A DNA stretch of 59,529 nucleotides from assembly GCA_016933025.1 (NCBI GenBank), contig JAFGBT010000008.1:1-59529 (forward strand), in the 5' to 3' direction. The notes below the pieces were generated by a model, which worked only from the letters and a program-made list of their open reading frames with translations, was not told where the DNA came from and did no database searches. Both the position numbers and the translations under genes were made by a program. The first letter of the stretch is position 1, and every line of letters starts with the position of its first letter. Below are positions 35,302 to 43,400 of the stretch, one piece after another. The stretch is from Spirochaetota bacterium (GTDB lineage Bacteria > Spirochaetota > UBA4802 > UBA5550).

Positions 35302-36147
35302 CTACCACCATTTCCTGGTCATGTATTCTACCGTGAAAATGCCGGGATTGATGTTCGCCTCCTCCTCGAATTTCATGTTTTTGAAGATGAGCTCGGTCCT
35401 GGTGCCGCGTCTCACGTTTTTCATCTCCAGCGCGGTTGTGTAGTATACTTTTTTCCCGTATACGTTGTTCCGGGTAATGAAGGACTTGAGCGACAGCTCT
35501 TTTATCTTGATCTTGTGCTCGTCATAGTAGTCGAGTCTCAGGGTCAGGAGGGTCTTTTTCTCGAGGTAGGAGACCTTCCTGCCGTAGCCGGTGTCGCGCA
35601 CGATATCATCGCTCTTGGGGTTGTTTTCGATAACGTAACAATCGAACGGCTTTCCCTTGAACATGACCCGCTCATCGGGCAGGCGGCGGTAGTTGCATTC
35701 CGTGAAGTCGGGCTTCCCGATGTCGCCATTGGTGAAATCACTTCCAAAGAAACTCAGCTTCTTGTCCGCGCCGGTAACCTTTTTGGCCTTGCGGATTCCC
35801 TTGAGGTATACATATTTTATATCGGCCTGGGCCTTGTAGTTGTACGCCAGGTATGAGTTGCCGCTGTCGTCCGCCGGCGCCATGAAGTAGCAGATATAAT
35901 TTTCCTTCTGCTTCGGAGTTCCTATGTGTTCGGTATACGAGGCCATGACAAGCTTCTTCTGAAATTTCAGCTCGCCGGTGCTCGCGTATATTTTAAGGAC
36001 GGCCTCCCCCTTGATTTTCTGGAATATCGGCTGATCATCGTTCATTTTCATGATTCTGTAACCCGCCTCATCCGCCGTTTCGGAGAGGGCCGATACGATA
36101 AAGCAGAAGAGCATCGCGGCGACGGCCGGAATTTTTACCTGTTTCAT
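35302..36147 (-). CDS. LolA-like outer-membrane lipoprotein-sorting-type periplasmic protein
   Basis: 281 residues with a signal peptide (ending SALS). The body is all beta, with the features of the LolA-like family often found near RND exporters: YICYFMAPAD, KKVTGADKKLSFFGSDFTNGD and a late RRGTRTELIFKNMKFEEEANINPGIF. The ATG at 36147 follows GGAGG; an upstream Met overlaps that site. Such proteins are thought to carry lipids or lipoproteins across the periplasm. No exporter is adjacent here. It has its own promoter (36176-36204). Confidence 0.72.
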   Translation of the reverse strand: MKQVKIPAVAAMLFCFIVSALSETADEAGYRIMKMNDDQPIFQKIKGEAVLKIYASTGELKFQKKLVMASYTEHIGTPKQKENYICYFMAPADDSGNSYLAYNYKAQADIKYVYLKGIRKAKKVTGADKKLSFFGSDFTNGDIGKPDFTECNYRRLPDERVMFKGKPFDCYVIENNPKSDDIVRDTGYGRKVSYLEKKTLLTLRLDYYDEHKIKIKELSLKSFITRNNVYGKKVYYTTALEMKNVRRGTRTELIFKNMKFEEEANINPGIFTVEYMTRKWW

Positions 36148-36175
36148 GAATGCCTCCAAGCGATAAATTCGGTAC

Positions 36176-36204
36176 GTTATATATTTGACCGAGAATGATG
36201 TAAA
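36176..36204 (-). promoter_or_regulatory. promoter of the LolA-like gene
   Basis: On the minus strand: TTTACA (36199-36204), a 17-base spacer and TATAAC (36176-36181), about 29 bases before the ATG. Confidence 0.5.
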
Positions 36205-36228
36205 TAAGATTTTATTTTTTTTACAGGA

Positions 36229-37557
36229 TCACTTGTAGATGTACCGGTCCTCCAGCCGCATGTAGCCGCGGATGAGCTTTGACACGCCGAACCTGATCGG
36301 CTCCGGCGGCCACGGGATGGCTTTCCTCCCCACGAAGAAGAGAGCGGTGCGGGGCGTGCTCATCTTGCAGATCATCTCAGCGATGGTCCTGCCGTTGAGG
36401 GTGGTCATTGATACGCCGTGCCCCATGCACCCGAGCGAGTAGATGGCCTTTCGGTCATTGCCGATGTAGCCGATCGCGGGGGCCATGTCGACGGTGATGG
36501 AGACCGGCCCGCCCCAGCGGTGGGTGACCCTGATCCCCTTCAGCTGCGGGAAGACCTCGGTGATGTGGCCCTCCAGGTGGTCGAAGATTTCCCTGTTCTC
36601 GTCGCGGTCGAAATTATCGCCGAACGTAAGGGAGACGTCGCCGCCGCCCATGGCGATGCGGTTGTCCGCCGTGAGCCGGTAGTAGTGAATGAAGTCGCGC
36701 GCGTCTTCAACGCCCGCGCGGGATTTCCAGCCGATCGACTTGATCTGCTGCTTCGTAAGCGGCTCGGTAAGGACCAGGTGGGTGAAGACAGGCGCCTGCA
36801 TCGACCGAAGCTGCGGGAAGAGAAGGGAATACGCGTTTGTGGCAAACACCAGGTACTCGCAGCGGACCTCGCCCTTCGCGGTTTTGACGAGAAAGCGCCC
36901 GTCGCTTTTTTTCTCGAAGCCGGTGACCGGCGAGTTCTCATAGATGGTGACCTTTTTCTGTTCGGTTATGCGCTTCATCTCGCGGGCGAGCCTTGCAGGG
37001 TTGAGGATGGCGCAGCGCGGCTCGAACCATCCCAGTTTATAGAAATCCGTGTTGAATTCGCCCGCCAGCCTGTCGCGCTCCCAGCGCTCGATTCCGGTGA
37101 GTCCCCACCGCTCGATTATCCTGAAATCGTGCTCGAGGCGCTTGATTTGCGCCGGGCTCGTCGCCACCAGGAGGTAGCCGCTCCGTTCGTAATCGCATGC
37201 GAGCTTGTTTTTTGTTATCATGTCGTGGAGGTACTCGACGGCCTCTTCCATGTAGAGCTGGGCCGCCTTCGCCTTTTCGTCGCCGAAGCGGAATTTCGTG
37301 ATTCCCTTGGTGAGGCCGAACAGGGTCATTGAGAACCCGCCGTTCCTGCCGCTGGCGCCGAAGCCGCAGATTTCGCCCTCGAGTATTCTCACGTCAAGCT
37401 GTGACTTCAGCAGCTTCAGGTGGTAGCCGGCTGAAAGGCCGGTGTATCCGCCGCCGATGATCACGACATCCGCTTTTTCCGAGGATTCAAGGGGCCTGTT
37501 CGGTTTGATGTCCGCCGGGAGAGTTTCCAGCCACCAGCTTTTTTCGCGGTAATTCAT
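36229..37557 (-). CDS. FAD-dependent amine/amino acid oxidoreductase (DadA/PuuB-like)
   Basis: 442 residues. VVIIGGGYTGLSAGYHL near the N-terminus is the FAD-binding loop, RNGGF follows, and the C-terminal region has the second FAD contact YSLGCMGHGVSMTTLNGRTIAE. The layout matches D-amino acid dehydrogenase and gamma-glutamylputrescine oxidase. It oxidises an amine or amino acid, passing electrons to oxygen or quinone. GGAGGCG precedes the ATG. A strong promoter is at 37601-37629. No puu or dad genes are nearby, so the substrate is open. Confidence 0.85.
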   Translation of the reverse strand: MNYREKSWWLETLPADIKPNRPLESSEKADVVIIGGGYTGLSAGYHLKLLKSQLDVRILEGEICGFGASGRNGGFSMTLFGLTKGITKFRFGDEKAKAAQLYMEEAVEYLHDMITKNKLACDYERSGYLLVATSPAQIKRLEHDFRIIERWGLTGIERWERDRLAGEFNTDFYKLGWFEPRCAILNPARLAREMKRITEQKKVTIYENSPVTGFEKKSDGRFLVKTAKGEVRCEYLVFATNAYSLLFPQLRSMQAPVFTHLVLTEPLTKQQIKSIGWKSRAGVEDARDFIHYYRLTADNRIAMGGGDVSLTFGDNFDRDENREIFDHLEGHITEVFPQLKGIRVTHRWGGPVSITVDMAPAIGYIGNDRKAIYSLGCMGHGVSMTTLNGRTIAEMICKMSTPRTALFFVGRKAIPWPPEPIRFGVSKLIRGYMRLEDRYIYK

Positions 37558-37587
37558 AGCGCGCCTCCTCTCGCATGTATTGGATTA

Positions 37588-37629
37588 AACACGTGTTCCA
37601 AGTATACCGCATGGAGATCCAATTGTCAA
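37588..37629 (-). promoter_or_regulatory. promoter of the FAD oxidoreductase gene, with a palindrome at +1
   Basis: On the minus strand: TTGACA (37624-37629), a 17-base spacer and TATACT (37601-37606). The expected transcription start falls in the perfect palindrome AACACGTGTT (37588-37597), which could be a regulator site. Confidence 0.65.
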
Positions 37630-37728
37630 TAAATCGAATAGCCCGCGGTATGAATTCGGATATCAGGTCACTGCGTCCGGCCGGCCGGATGGATATTAAG
37701 AAAAATCTAAAAAACTTAACAACTCCTC

Positions 37729-37757
37729 TTGACTACGCCCGCGCGCATGTGTATATT
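37729..37757 (+). promoter_or_regulatory. promoter of the hsp20 gene
   Basis: TTGACT (37729-37734), a 17-base spacer and TATATT (37752-37757), preceded by a TG-rich extension. No CIRCE element is visible. Confidence 0.65.
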
Positions 37758-37809
37758 CACATAATTTAAAGAAGACGAAATAAGACATTATACAAGCGAG
37801 GTGAACATC

Positions 37810-38112
37810 ATGGCACAGGAAAAGATCAAAATATCACCGGAAGTTTGCACCTATAACAGCGAAGACGATAAAAAGCTTATTATTGAGGTTGAGGTACCGG
37901 GCGTTGACGGCAAGGACATAGACCTGAGGATGCTCGATGACAGCTTCACCCTCGGCGCGGCGCGTGAAGACCTTGAATATACCCTGGCGCTGTCGCTCTG
38001 CTGTCCGGTCAAGGCAGACGCAACCAAGGCAGAGTATCACAACGGCCTGCTCAGGATCGAGGCGCCGTACAGGGATTTCATGGAGAACGCGGTAAGGATA
38101 AAGGTTGCGTGA
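37810..38112 (+). CDS. small heat-shock protein, Hsp20/alpha-crystallin family
   Basis: 100 residues, short for the family because the N-terminal arm and C-terminal IXI tail are almost missing. The core alpha-crystallin domain is there: IEVEVPGVDGKDIDLRMLDDSF, then LALSLCCPVKADATKAEYHNGLLRIEAP. It should hold unfolded proteins in solution. The start at 37810 follows GAGGTG at 37798-37803. The gene has its own promoter and ends at a perfect palindrome shared with the convergent gene. Confidence 0.85.
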   Translation: MAQEKIKISPEVCTYNSEDDKKLIIEVEVPGVDGKDIDLRMLDDSFTLGAAREDLEYTLALSLCCPVKADATKAEYHNGLLRIEAPYRDFMENAVRIKVA

Positions 38113-38124
38113 TAAGATATGTAA

Positions 38125-38146
38125 GGCGGGGTCACGTGACCCCGCC
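38125..38146. terminator. 22-bp perfect palindrome between convergent genes
   Basis: GGCGGGGTCAC (38125-38135) is followed directly by its reverse complement (38136-38146). The phrase GACCCCGCC occurs again at 38158-38166, at the edge of the convergent gene. It probably ends transcription in both directions, although no clear T tract follows. Confidence 0.55.
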
Positions 38147-38166
38147 CGCATTCATTTGACCCCGCC

Positions 38167-38721
38167 TCAGCCGGGGAGCTTTGCGTTCATCATCGTTTTC
38201 CCCGCCTGCGCGAGCGCGATTTCACAGGCAATGCATCCGAGGGAGAGCAGAAGGATATACAATCTCCCGGGATAGTCGATCCCGTATGCCATGGCCACTA
38301 TTCCAATGATCGCCGAGAGTAACAGCAGAATCGATCCGATAATAATTTTTTTTATCAACAGCGGGGTCGAGAGCTTCTTGAACCTCGTTTTTCCGTCGAG
38401 CAGTCCGGCCGCGAATGCGCCGAGGACCGAGAAGGGGAGCAGCACTGAGAGCACCCAGGCCGCTCCCAGCATGGAACGGCCTACAGCGCCTCCCAGGGCG
38501 ACGCCCAACAGGATAAGAGGGGGCAGGAGGGCGGCAATGGCCTGGGGAAAATGAAGGATTATCGGATGGAGATACAGGTCGAGGATTACCTTCCTTTTTT
38601 TGGAGATGTTTTCATGATACGGCTCGAACACGGTGCGCGGCACGCCGCACGCGGGGCATACCTCCCCGAGCTTGTTTTCACGCATGATAAAACCGCACGC
38701 CTTGCACCGGACCTGTCCCAT
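38167..38721 (-). CDS. membrane protein with rubredoxin-like zinc ribbon and DUF2231-like helices
   Basis: 184 residues. The N-terminus carries a two-knuckle metal site, CKACG then CPACG, like rubredoxin or the rubrerythrin C-terminal domain. About four membrane segments follow, starting LHPIILHFPQAIAALLPPL, which resembles DUF2231. The start at 38721 follows GGAGGG. The pairing suggests a membrane electron-transfer or redox-sensing protein; this is inference. It converges with the hsp20 gene. Confidence 0.72.
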   Translation of the reverse strand: MGQVRCKACGFIMRENKLGEVCPACGVPRTVFEPYHENISKKRKVILDLYLHPIILHFPQAIAALLPPLILLGVALGGAVGRSMLGAAWVLSVLLPFSVLGAFAAGLLDGKTRFKKLSTPLLIKKIIIGSILLLLSAIIGIVAMAYGIDYPGRLYILLLSLGCIACEIALAQAGKTMMNAKLPG

Positions 38722-38850
38722 GGACTTCCCTCCTGTTAAAAACATGTTGATAAGCCGTGGCAATAATACAGCGGATGAAGATGAAACGTCAAGAAGTTAT
38801 ATAAAAGTCAAAAAAAACCATTGGATGGCGATCAAGATCATATTTTAATT

Positions 38851-38879
38851 TTGACTTATACGCCGAAGTATCATACTAA
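38851..38879 (+). promoter_or_regulatory. promoter of the START-domain gene
   Basis: TTGACT (38851-38856), a 17-base spacer and TACTAA (38874-38879), about 50 bases before the ATG at 38929, which has AGGAGG at 38917-38922. Confidence 0.6.
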
Positions 38880-38928
38880 ATAGGATAGATATGATATCAT
38901 GCCGGTATATTACACAAGGAGGCCATGA

Positions 38929-39579
38929 ATGAAGAGCATGCGCAATCTGGTGGCCATTTCCGCGATAGCGGCCCTGCTGGTCTCAGTTTCATTCTACGCA
39001 GGGGCGAAGGAAGACGCCGCCAAGAAAGAGGGTAAAAAGGAAAACCCCTGGGTCCAGAAAAAAGACAAAGACGGCATCAAGGTATTCGTGCGCAATGTTG
39101 AGGGCATCGAATTCAAGGAGTTCCTCGGCGTCATGACAATCGACGTGCCGATCGAAGCGGTGGACAGGCTCATGAAGAACGTGCCGAACCAGGTGAACTG
39201 GATGTGCGACATGATCGAATCGAAGGTGATCAAGGACGATCCGGTCAACCCGATCCAGTACAATGTCATAACAGCTCCGCTGGTATCGAACAGGGACGTC
39301 ATCATCCAGACCCGCGTGGTGCGGAGCCCGGGAAAAATCGTCAGGTACTTTCACGGCATCAAGCTGGATTCCATCCCCGAGAGGAAGGGGATCGTGCGGA
39401 TGCCGAAGATGGTGGGCATGTGGATCTTCGAAGCGCTCGGTAAAAACAGGACGAGGGTCACCTACCAGAACCTGGCAGATCCGGGCGGAAAGCTCCCCGC
39501 CGGTCTCGTGAACCTGACGGTGGTGAAGCAGCCCTATGTGACCCTCCGGGGAATGAGGAAGCAGCTGACAGGCAAGTAA
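38929..39579 (+). CDS. secreted START-domain protein
   Basis: 216 residues with a signal peptide (ending FYAGA). The rest matches a START lipid-binding fold: WVQKKDKDGIKVFVRNVEG, then VNWMCDMIESKVIKDD, NRDVIIQTRVV and the long final helix (AGLVNLTVVKQPYVTLRGMRKQL). Such proteins hold a sterol-like or other lipid in a deep pocket. Location in the periplasm and a role in lipid transport are inferred. A rho-independent terminator follows at 39607-39637. Confidence 0.82.
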   Translation: MKSMRNLVAISAIAALLVSVSFYAGAKEDAAKKEGKKENPWVQKKDKDGIKVFVRNVEGIEFKEFLGVMTIDVPIEAVDRLMKNVPNQVNWMCDMIESKVIKDDPVNPIQYNVITAPLVSNRDVIIQTRVVRSPGKIVRYFHGIKLDSIPERKGIVRMPKMVGMWIFEALGKNRTRVTYQNLADPGGKLPAGLVNLTVVKQPYVTLRGMRKQLTGK

Positions 39580-39606
39580 CATGTTACGTAAAGCCTGATA
39601 ATCGTC

Positions 39607-39637
39607 CAGGGCCGGTATCGACGGCCCTGTTTCTTTT
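39607..39637 (+). terminator. rho-independent terminator after the START-domain gene
   Basis: CAGGGCCG (39607-39614) pairs with CGGCCCTG (39622-39629) around a 7-base loop, followed by TTTCTTTT. Confidence 0.85.
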
Positions 39638-39664
39638 CAACACGCTTGAGGCCGGGAAAAACTA

Positions 39665-39692
39665 TTGACAAAACCCGTCCCGATTATAGGTT
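39665..39692 (+). promoter_or_regulatory. promoter of tRNA-Pro
   Basis: TTGACA (39665-39670), a 16-base spacer and TAGGTT (39687-39692), 12 bases before the tRNA. The -10 is weak. Confidence 0.4.
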
Positions 39693-39703
39693 GATGTGCG
39701 TTT

Positions 39704-39778
39704 CGGGGTGTAGCTCAGCCCGGTTAGAGCGCCTGCTTTGGGAGCAGGAAGTCGGAGGTTCGAATCCTCTCACCCCGA
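39704..39778 (+). tRNA. trnP: tRNA-Pro (anticodon UGG)
   Basis: Acceptor CGGGGTG with CACCCCG, D arm GCTC...GAGC, anticodon stem CCTGC/GCAGG with loop TTTGGGA (anticodon TGG), T arm GGAGG TTCGAAT CCTCT, discriminator A. CCA is not encoded. Confidence 0.96.
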
Positions 39779-39791
39779 AGGGAAGTTTTCA

Positions 39792-39825
39792 CGATGCGAT
39801 GGCTGCTTGCGCAGCCATCGCATCG
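39792..39825 (+). other. 15-bp perfect hairpin behind tRNA-Pro
   Basis: CGATGCGATGGCTGC (39792-39806) and GCAGCCATCGCATCG (39811-39825) pair perfectly around TTGC. It starts 14 bases after the tRNA. Without a T tract it may be a processing or attenuation structure, or the edge of the repeat cluster that follows. Confidence 0.7.
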
Positions 39826-39858
39826 CGGAATATAAGCGCCTCGGCATAAGCTCTCTTG

Positions 39859-39960
39859 CGCGCGGAGGCTTATCATTCGCCCGCCTCGTAAAAAACATCC
39901 TGTTTGCGAGGCGGGAGCGGCGACCTCCATGTCGCCTTCTCATTGATAAGCCTCCACGCT
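39859..39960. repeat. structured ~100-bp repeat, copy 1
   Basis: The ends are inverted repeats: GCGCGGAGGCTTATCA (39860-39875) and TGATAAGCCTCCACGC (39944-39959), 15 of 16 bases. Inside are a second hairpin, CCCGCCTCG (39880-39888) with CGAGGCGGG (39907-39915), and a third, GGCGAC (39919-39924) with GTCGCC (39931-39936). Folded, this is a closed stem carrying two arms. A further inverted repeat, GGCATAAGC (39843-39851) and GCTTATGCC (39980-39988), flanks the copy. Together with the hairpin at 39792 and copy 2, it fills the 395 bases between the two tRNA genes. Confidence 0.8.
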
Positions 39961-40023
39961 CAGTTTGGTATATTTTTAGGCTTATGCCTTGTAATAATCG
40001 CGTTTCGACACAAAGATTATCTA

Positions 40024-40123
40024 CGCGCGGAGGTTTATCATTCGCCCACCTCGCAAAAAACGTCCTGTTTGCGAGGCGGGAGCGGCGCCATCCTGCCGCC
40101 TTCTCATGATAATCCTCCACGCT
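40024..40123. repeat. structured ~100-bp repeat, copy 2
   Basis: A diverged direct copy of 39859-39960. The outer ends GGAGGTTTATCA and TGATAATCCTCC still pair, the inner stem is longer here (CACCTCGCAAA with TTTGCGAGGCG), and the third hairpin has shifted to GCGGC with GCCGC. The sequence has changed but each stem can still form. It ends 50 bases before tRNA-Arg. Confidence 0.8.
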
Positions 40124-40173
40124 GCTACAAGATTTGCTAAGACACTGTATGTGCAGTTTTCTGAATATGTAAT

Positions 40174-40246
<73 letters not shown>

Positions 40247-40497
40247 TATTCGATGTTGCTTAAATAACAGCATTCTATTGCTCTTAGTTAGCACAGCCTT
40301 GCCCTGATCCGCCCGCATCCATTAAAATAACGTTTTTCAGTTAATATCCAGTACTATTGTCTTGCCTTTCAATATCCAGAAGTGTATTTTCAAACTATCA
40401 TGCGGCCAATCGGGAATTTCAGATTCAAGCCGGTCGGCCGTAAGGCATATACTGTGTAAATTACATGCGAACGGCGGGACGAACAGGCAGGTGAGAT

Positions 40498-43400
40498 ATG
40501 GACAAGACCAGGATACTCATAGTTGAGGACAATGCAATTATAGCCAACGATCTTGCACGGGAGCTCGGCCAGTGGGGCTATGATGTTCCGGCCATCGCAT
40601 CGAAAGGAAGAGAGGCATTGGATGCCATAGAAAGGCATCGGCCCGACCTGATCATACTCGACATCGATATGCCGGGCGGGATGGACGGGATCCAGACCGC
40701 CGGTATGATCCGCGAAGAATACGGCATTCCTTTCATCTACCTTACCGCCTATTCTGATGATTCGCTTATCAGCCGCGCCAAGGAGACCGGACCGTACGGG
40801 TATATCCTGAAGCCGTATCGGTCCAACGAGCTCCGCATAACGATAGAGATGGCCCTATCGGCGCATGAAATTGAAAAGCGCCTCAGAGAGGTAAACAGCC
40901 GGCTTGAACGGGAAGTGGATGAACGCCGGCGCGCTGAAAACATGCTGAAAGAGAGCGAGGAGCGTTATTTTTCGCTTTTTAATAATTCAATAGAAATGGT
41001 CTGCGTGGCCGACCTTAACGGCGTGTTCATAGATGCGAACCGGAAGGCCTTTGAAGCCATGGGCTATACTAAAGATGACCTCGGCAGGGCTTCATTCACT
41101 GACCTGCTGGAGGGGGAGGATCTCAAGCGGGTTATCGTAGCGGTGAAGGAGATAGTACGGACCGGAAAGCAGAATGAAATAGCTGAATACCGGGTGAAAA
41201 AGAAAAACGGCGATATAATGTACGTTGAAAGCACGGGGACCATTGTATATCATCAGGGTGAGCCGACAGGGATCATTATTATCGGCCGCGATATCACAAA
41301 ACGCAAGCTTGACGAGGCGGCGCTCCGCAAGAGCGGAGAGAAATACCGGGACCTGGTCGAGCAGATGAACGATGTCCTATACAAGGTCCGAAAGGACGGA
41401 ACCCTGATCTTCGTCAGCGGCGCGGTCAGACAGGTTCTCGGGTTCAGCCCTGATGAGCTCGAGGGGCGCAATTACAGCGAGACCATCTACGAGGAAGACG
41501 TAGAATCAATCATCCGCGACTTCGGCGAGGCTCTTGCCGGAAATCGCACCATCGGCGAGTATCGCATAAAGACCAGGTCGGGCGACGTCAGATGGGCGAA
41601 ATTTTCGAGCAGGCCGTATTATGAGCAGGGGGAGCCTGCGGGCATCCTGGGCGTGATGTCGGATATAACGCTCAGGAGATTGGCCGTGGAAGAGCTGCGC
41701 AGCTCCAACGAGCGTCTGGCGGCGACCCTCAATGCTCTGCCGGATTATATGTTCGAGCTCGACGGTGAAGGACGTTTTTGGGATTACCGTACGCCGCGGG
41801 ATTCCAAACTCACTATTTCGCCCGAGACATTTATAGGAAAAACAGTACATGAGGTTATGCCTGAAAGCACGCATCCGGTCATCTTTCAGGCCATTGATGA
41901 AGCCAAAAAAACCGGGCTCCACAGGGGAGGGGTCTATTCGCTGCCGATCCGGGGCAGCGTTTTCTGGTTCGAGCTTTCAATAGCGGCCATGGGTGGTCCC
42001 CGGACGTCGGATGTCCGCCTTGTGGCGCTGGCGCGCGATATCACCGAGCGGAAGCGCTCGGAAGAGGCATTGCGACTGAGCGAGGAGAAGTTTTCGAGAA
42101 TGTTCCAGTTCTCTCCGGTCTCTCTCGCGTTCAGCACTCTGACGGATGGAAGATACCTCGATGTCAACGAGGCATTTGTGAATCTGACCGGCTTTTCCCG
42201 CGGGGAGGTGGTCGGCCGGAGTTCAGTGGACCTCGGGTTCTGGGCTGATTCGACGGTGCGGGCCCGCATAAGAAAAGCGGTATCTTCATCAGGAATAGTG
42301 CTGGGAGAACAGGTGATGCTGCGAACCGGCAACGGCTCTTTGAAGACTGTATTGTATTCGGCGGTCAGGATTGACGTTGAAGGTCAGCCTTGTATCGTAA
42401 GCGCCGCGGAAGACATAACGGAGCGCATCAGGTACGAGGAGGCGCTTGACAGGAGCCGCGGAGAGCTCCAGTCCGTGTTCGACGGCGCGCCGATAATGAT
42501 GTGCGTTGTGGGCCAGGACCGGAAGGTGCTGCGCGGCAACAGGGCGTTCAAGGAATTCTCCGGGTGGGAGGAGGGGGAATCGGTGTCAGCCCCGGCCTGC
42601 GGCGTTCTCGGGTGCGTCAACGCGCTCGATGACTCGCGTGGGTGCGGCTACGGGGAAAACTGCGCGTCATGCGCGCTGCTCCTTGCCATCGAGGGTACCT
42701 TTGGAGACCGCCTTGAGAGAACCGGTGTTGAAAAAAAGCTCGCGATCTCAAGAGGCGGAAGAGTCGGGGAGTTCTTTTTCCTCGCGTCCACGACGCTCCT
42801 TCATCCAGACAAGAGCCCCGATCTTCTCCTCTGCCTTCAGGATATCACAGCATGGAAGAGGGCCGAACAATCCCTCGTGGAAAGCGAGCAGAAGCTGAAA
42901 GCGGTGGTGGACGGCTCCTCGATACCGCAGTTTTTTATCGATACTGATCGCCGCGTCGTCTACTGGAACAAGGCCCTCGAGAGGATCAGCGGCATCCAGG
43001 CACGGGATATCATAGGCACCAGGGACCAGTGGAGGGCCTTTTATACAGAGGAACGGCCGTGTATCGCGGATCTCCTGCTGGACACGGAGGGCGCGGGGTC
43101 AAAGATGGAACAATGGTATGGCGATAAATACAGAAAATCAGAATATGTCGACGGGGCGGTCGAAGCCTTTGATTATTTTCCGAATCTGGGGGATCGCGGC
43201 AAATGGCTGCATTTTACCGCCACGGCAATCAGAAGCATAAATGGAGATATCATTGGCGCAATCGAAACGCTGGTCGATATAACCGGCCGCAGGACCGCCG
43301 AGATGGCCCTTCAGGAGAGCGAGCGGAAATACCGCGAACTCGTGGAAAACGCCAACAGCATCATTCTTCGCATGGATCCGCAGGGGAACGTTACCTTTTT

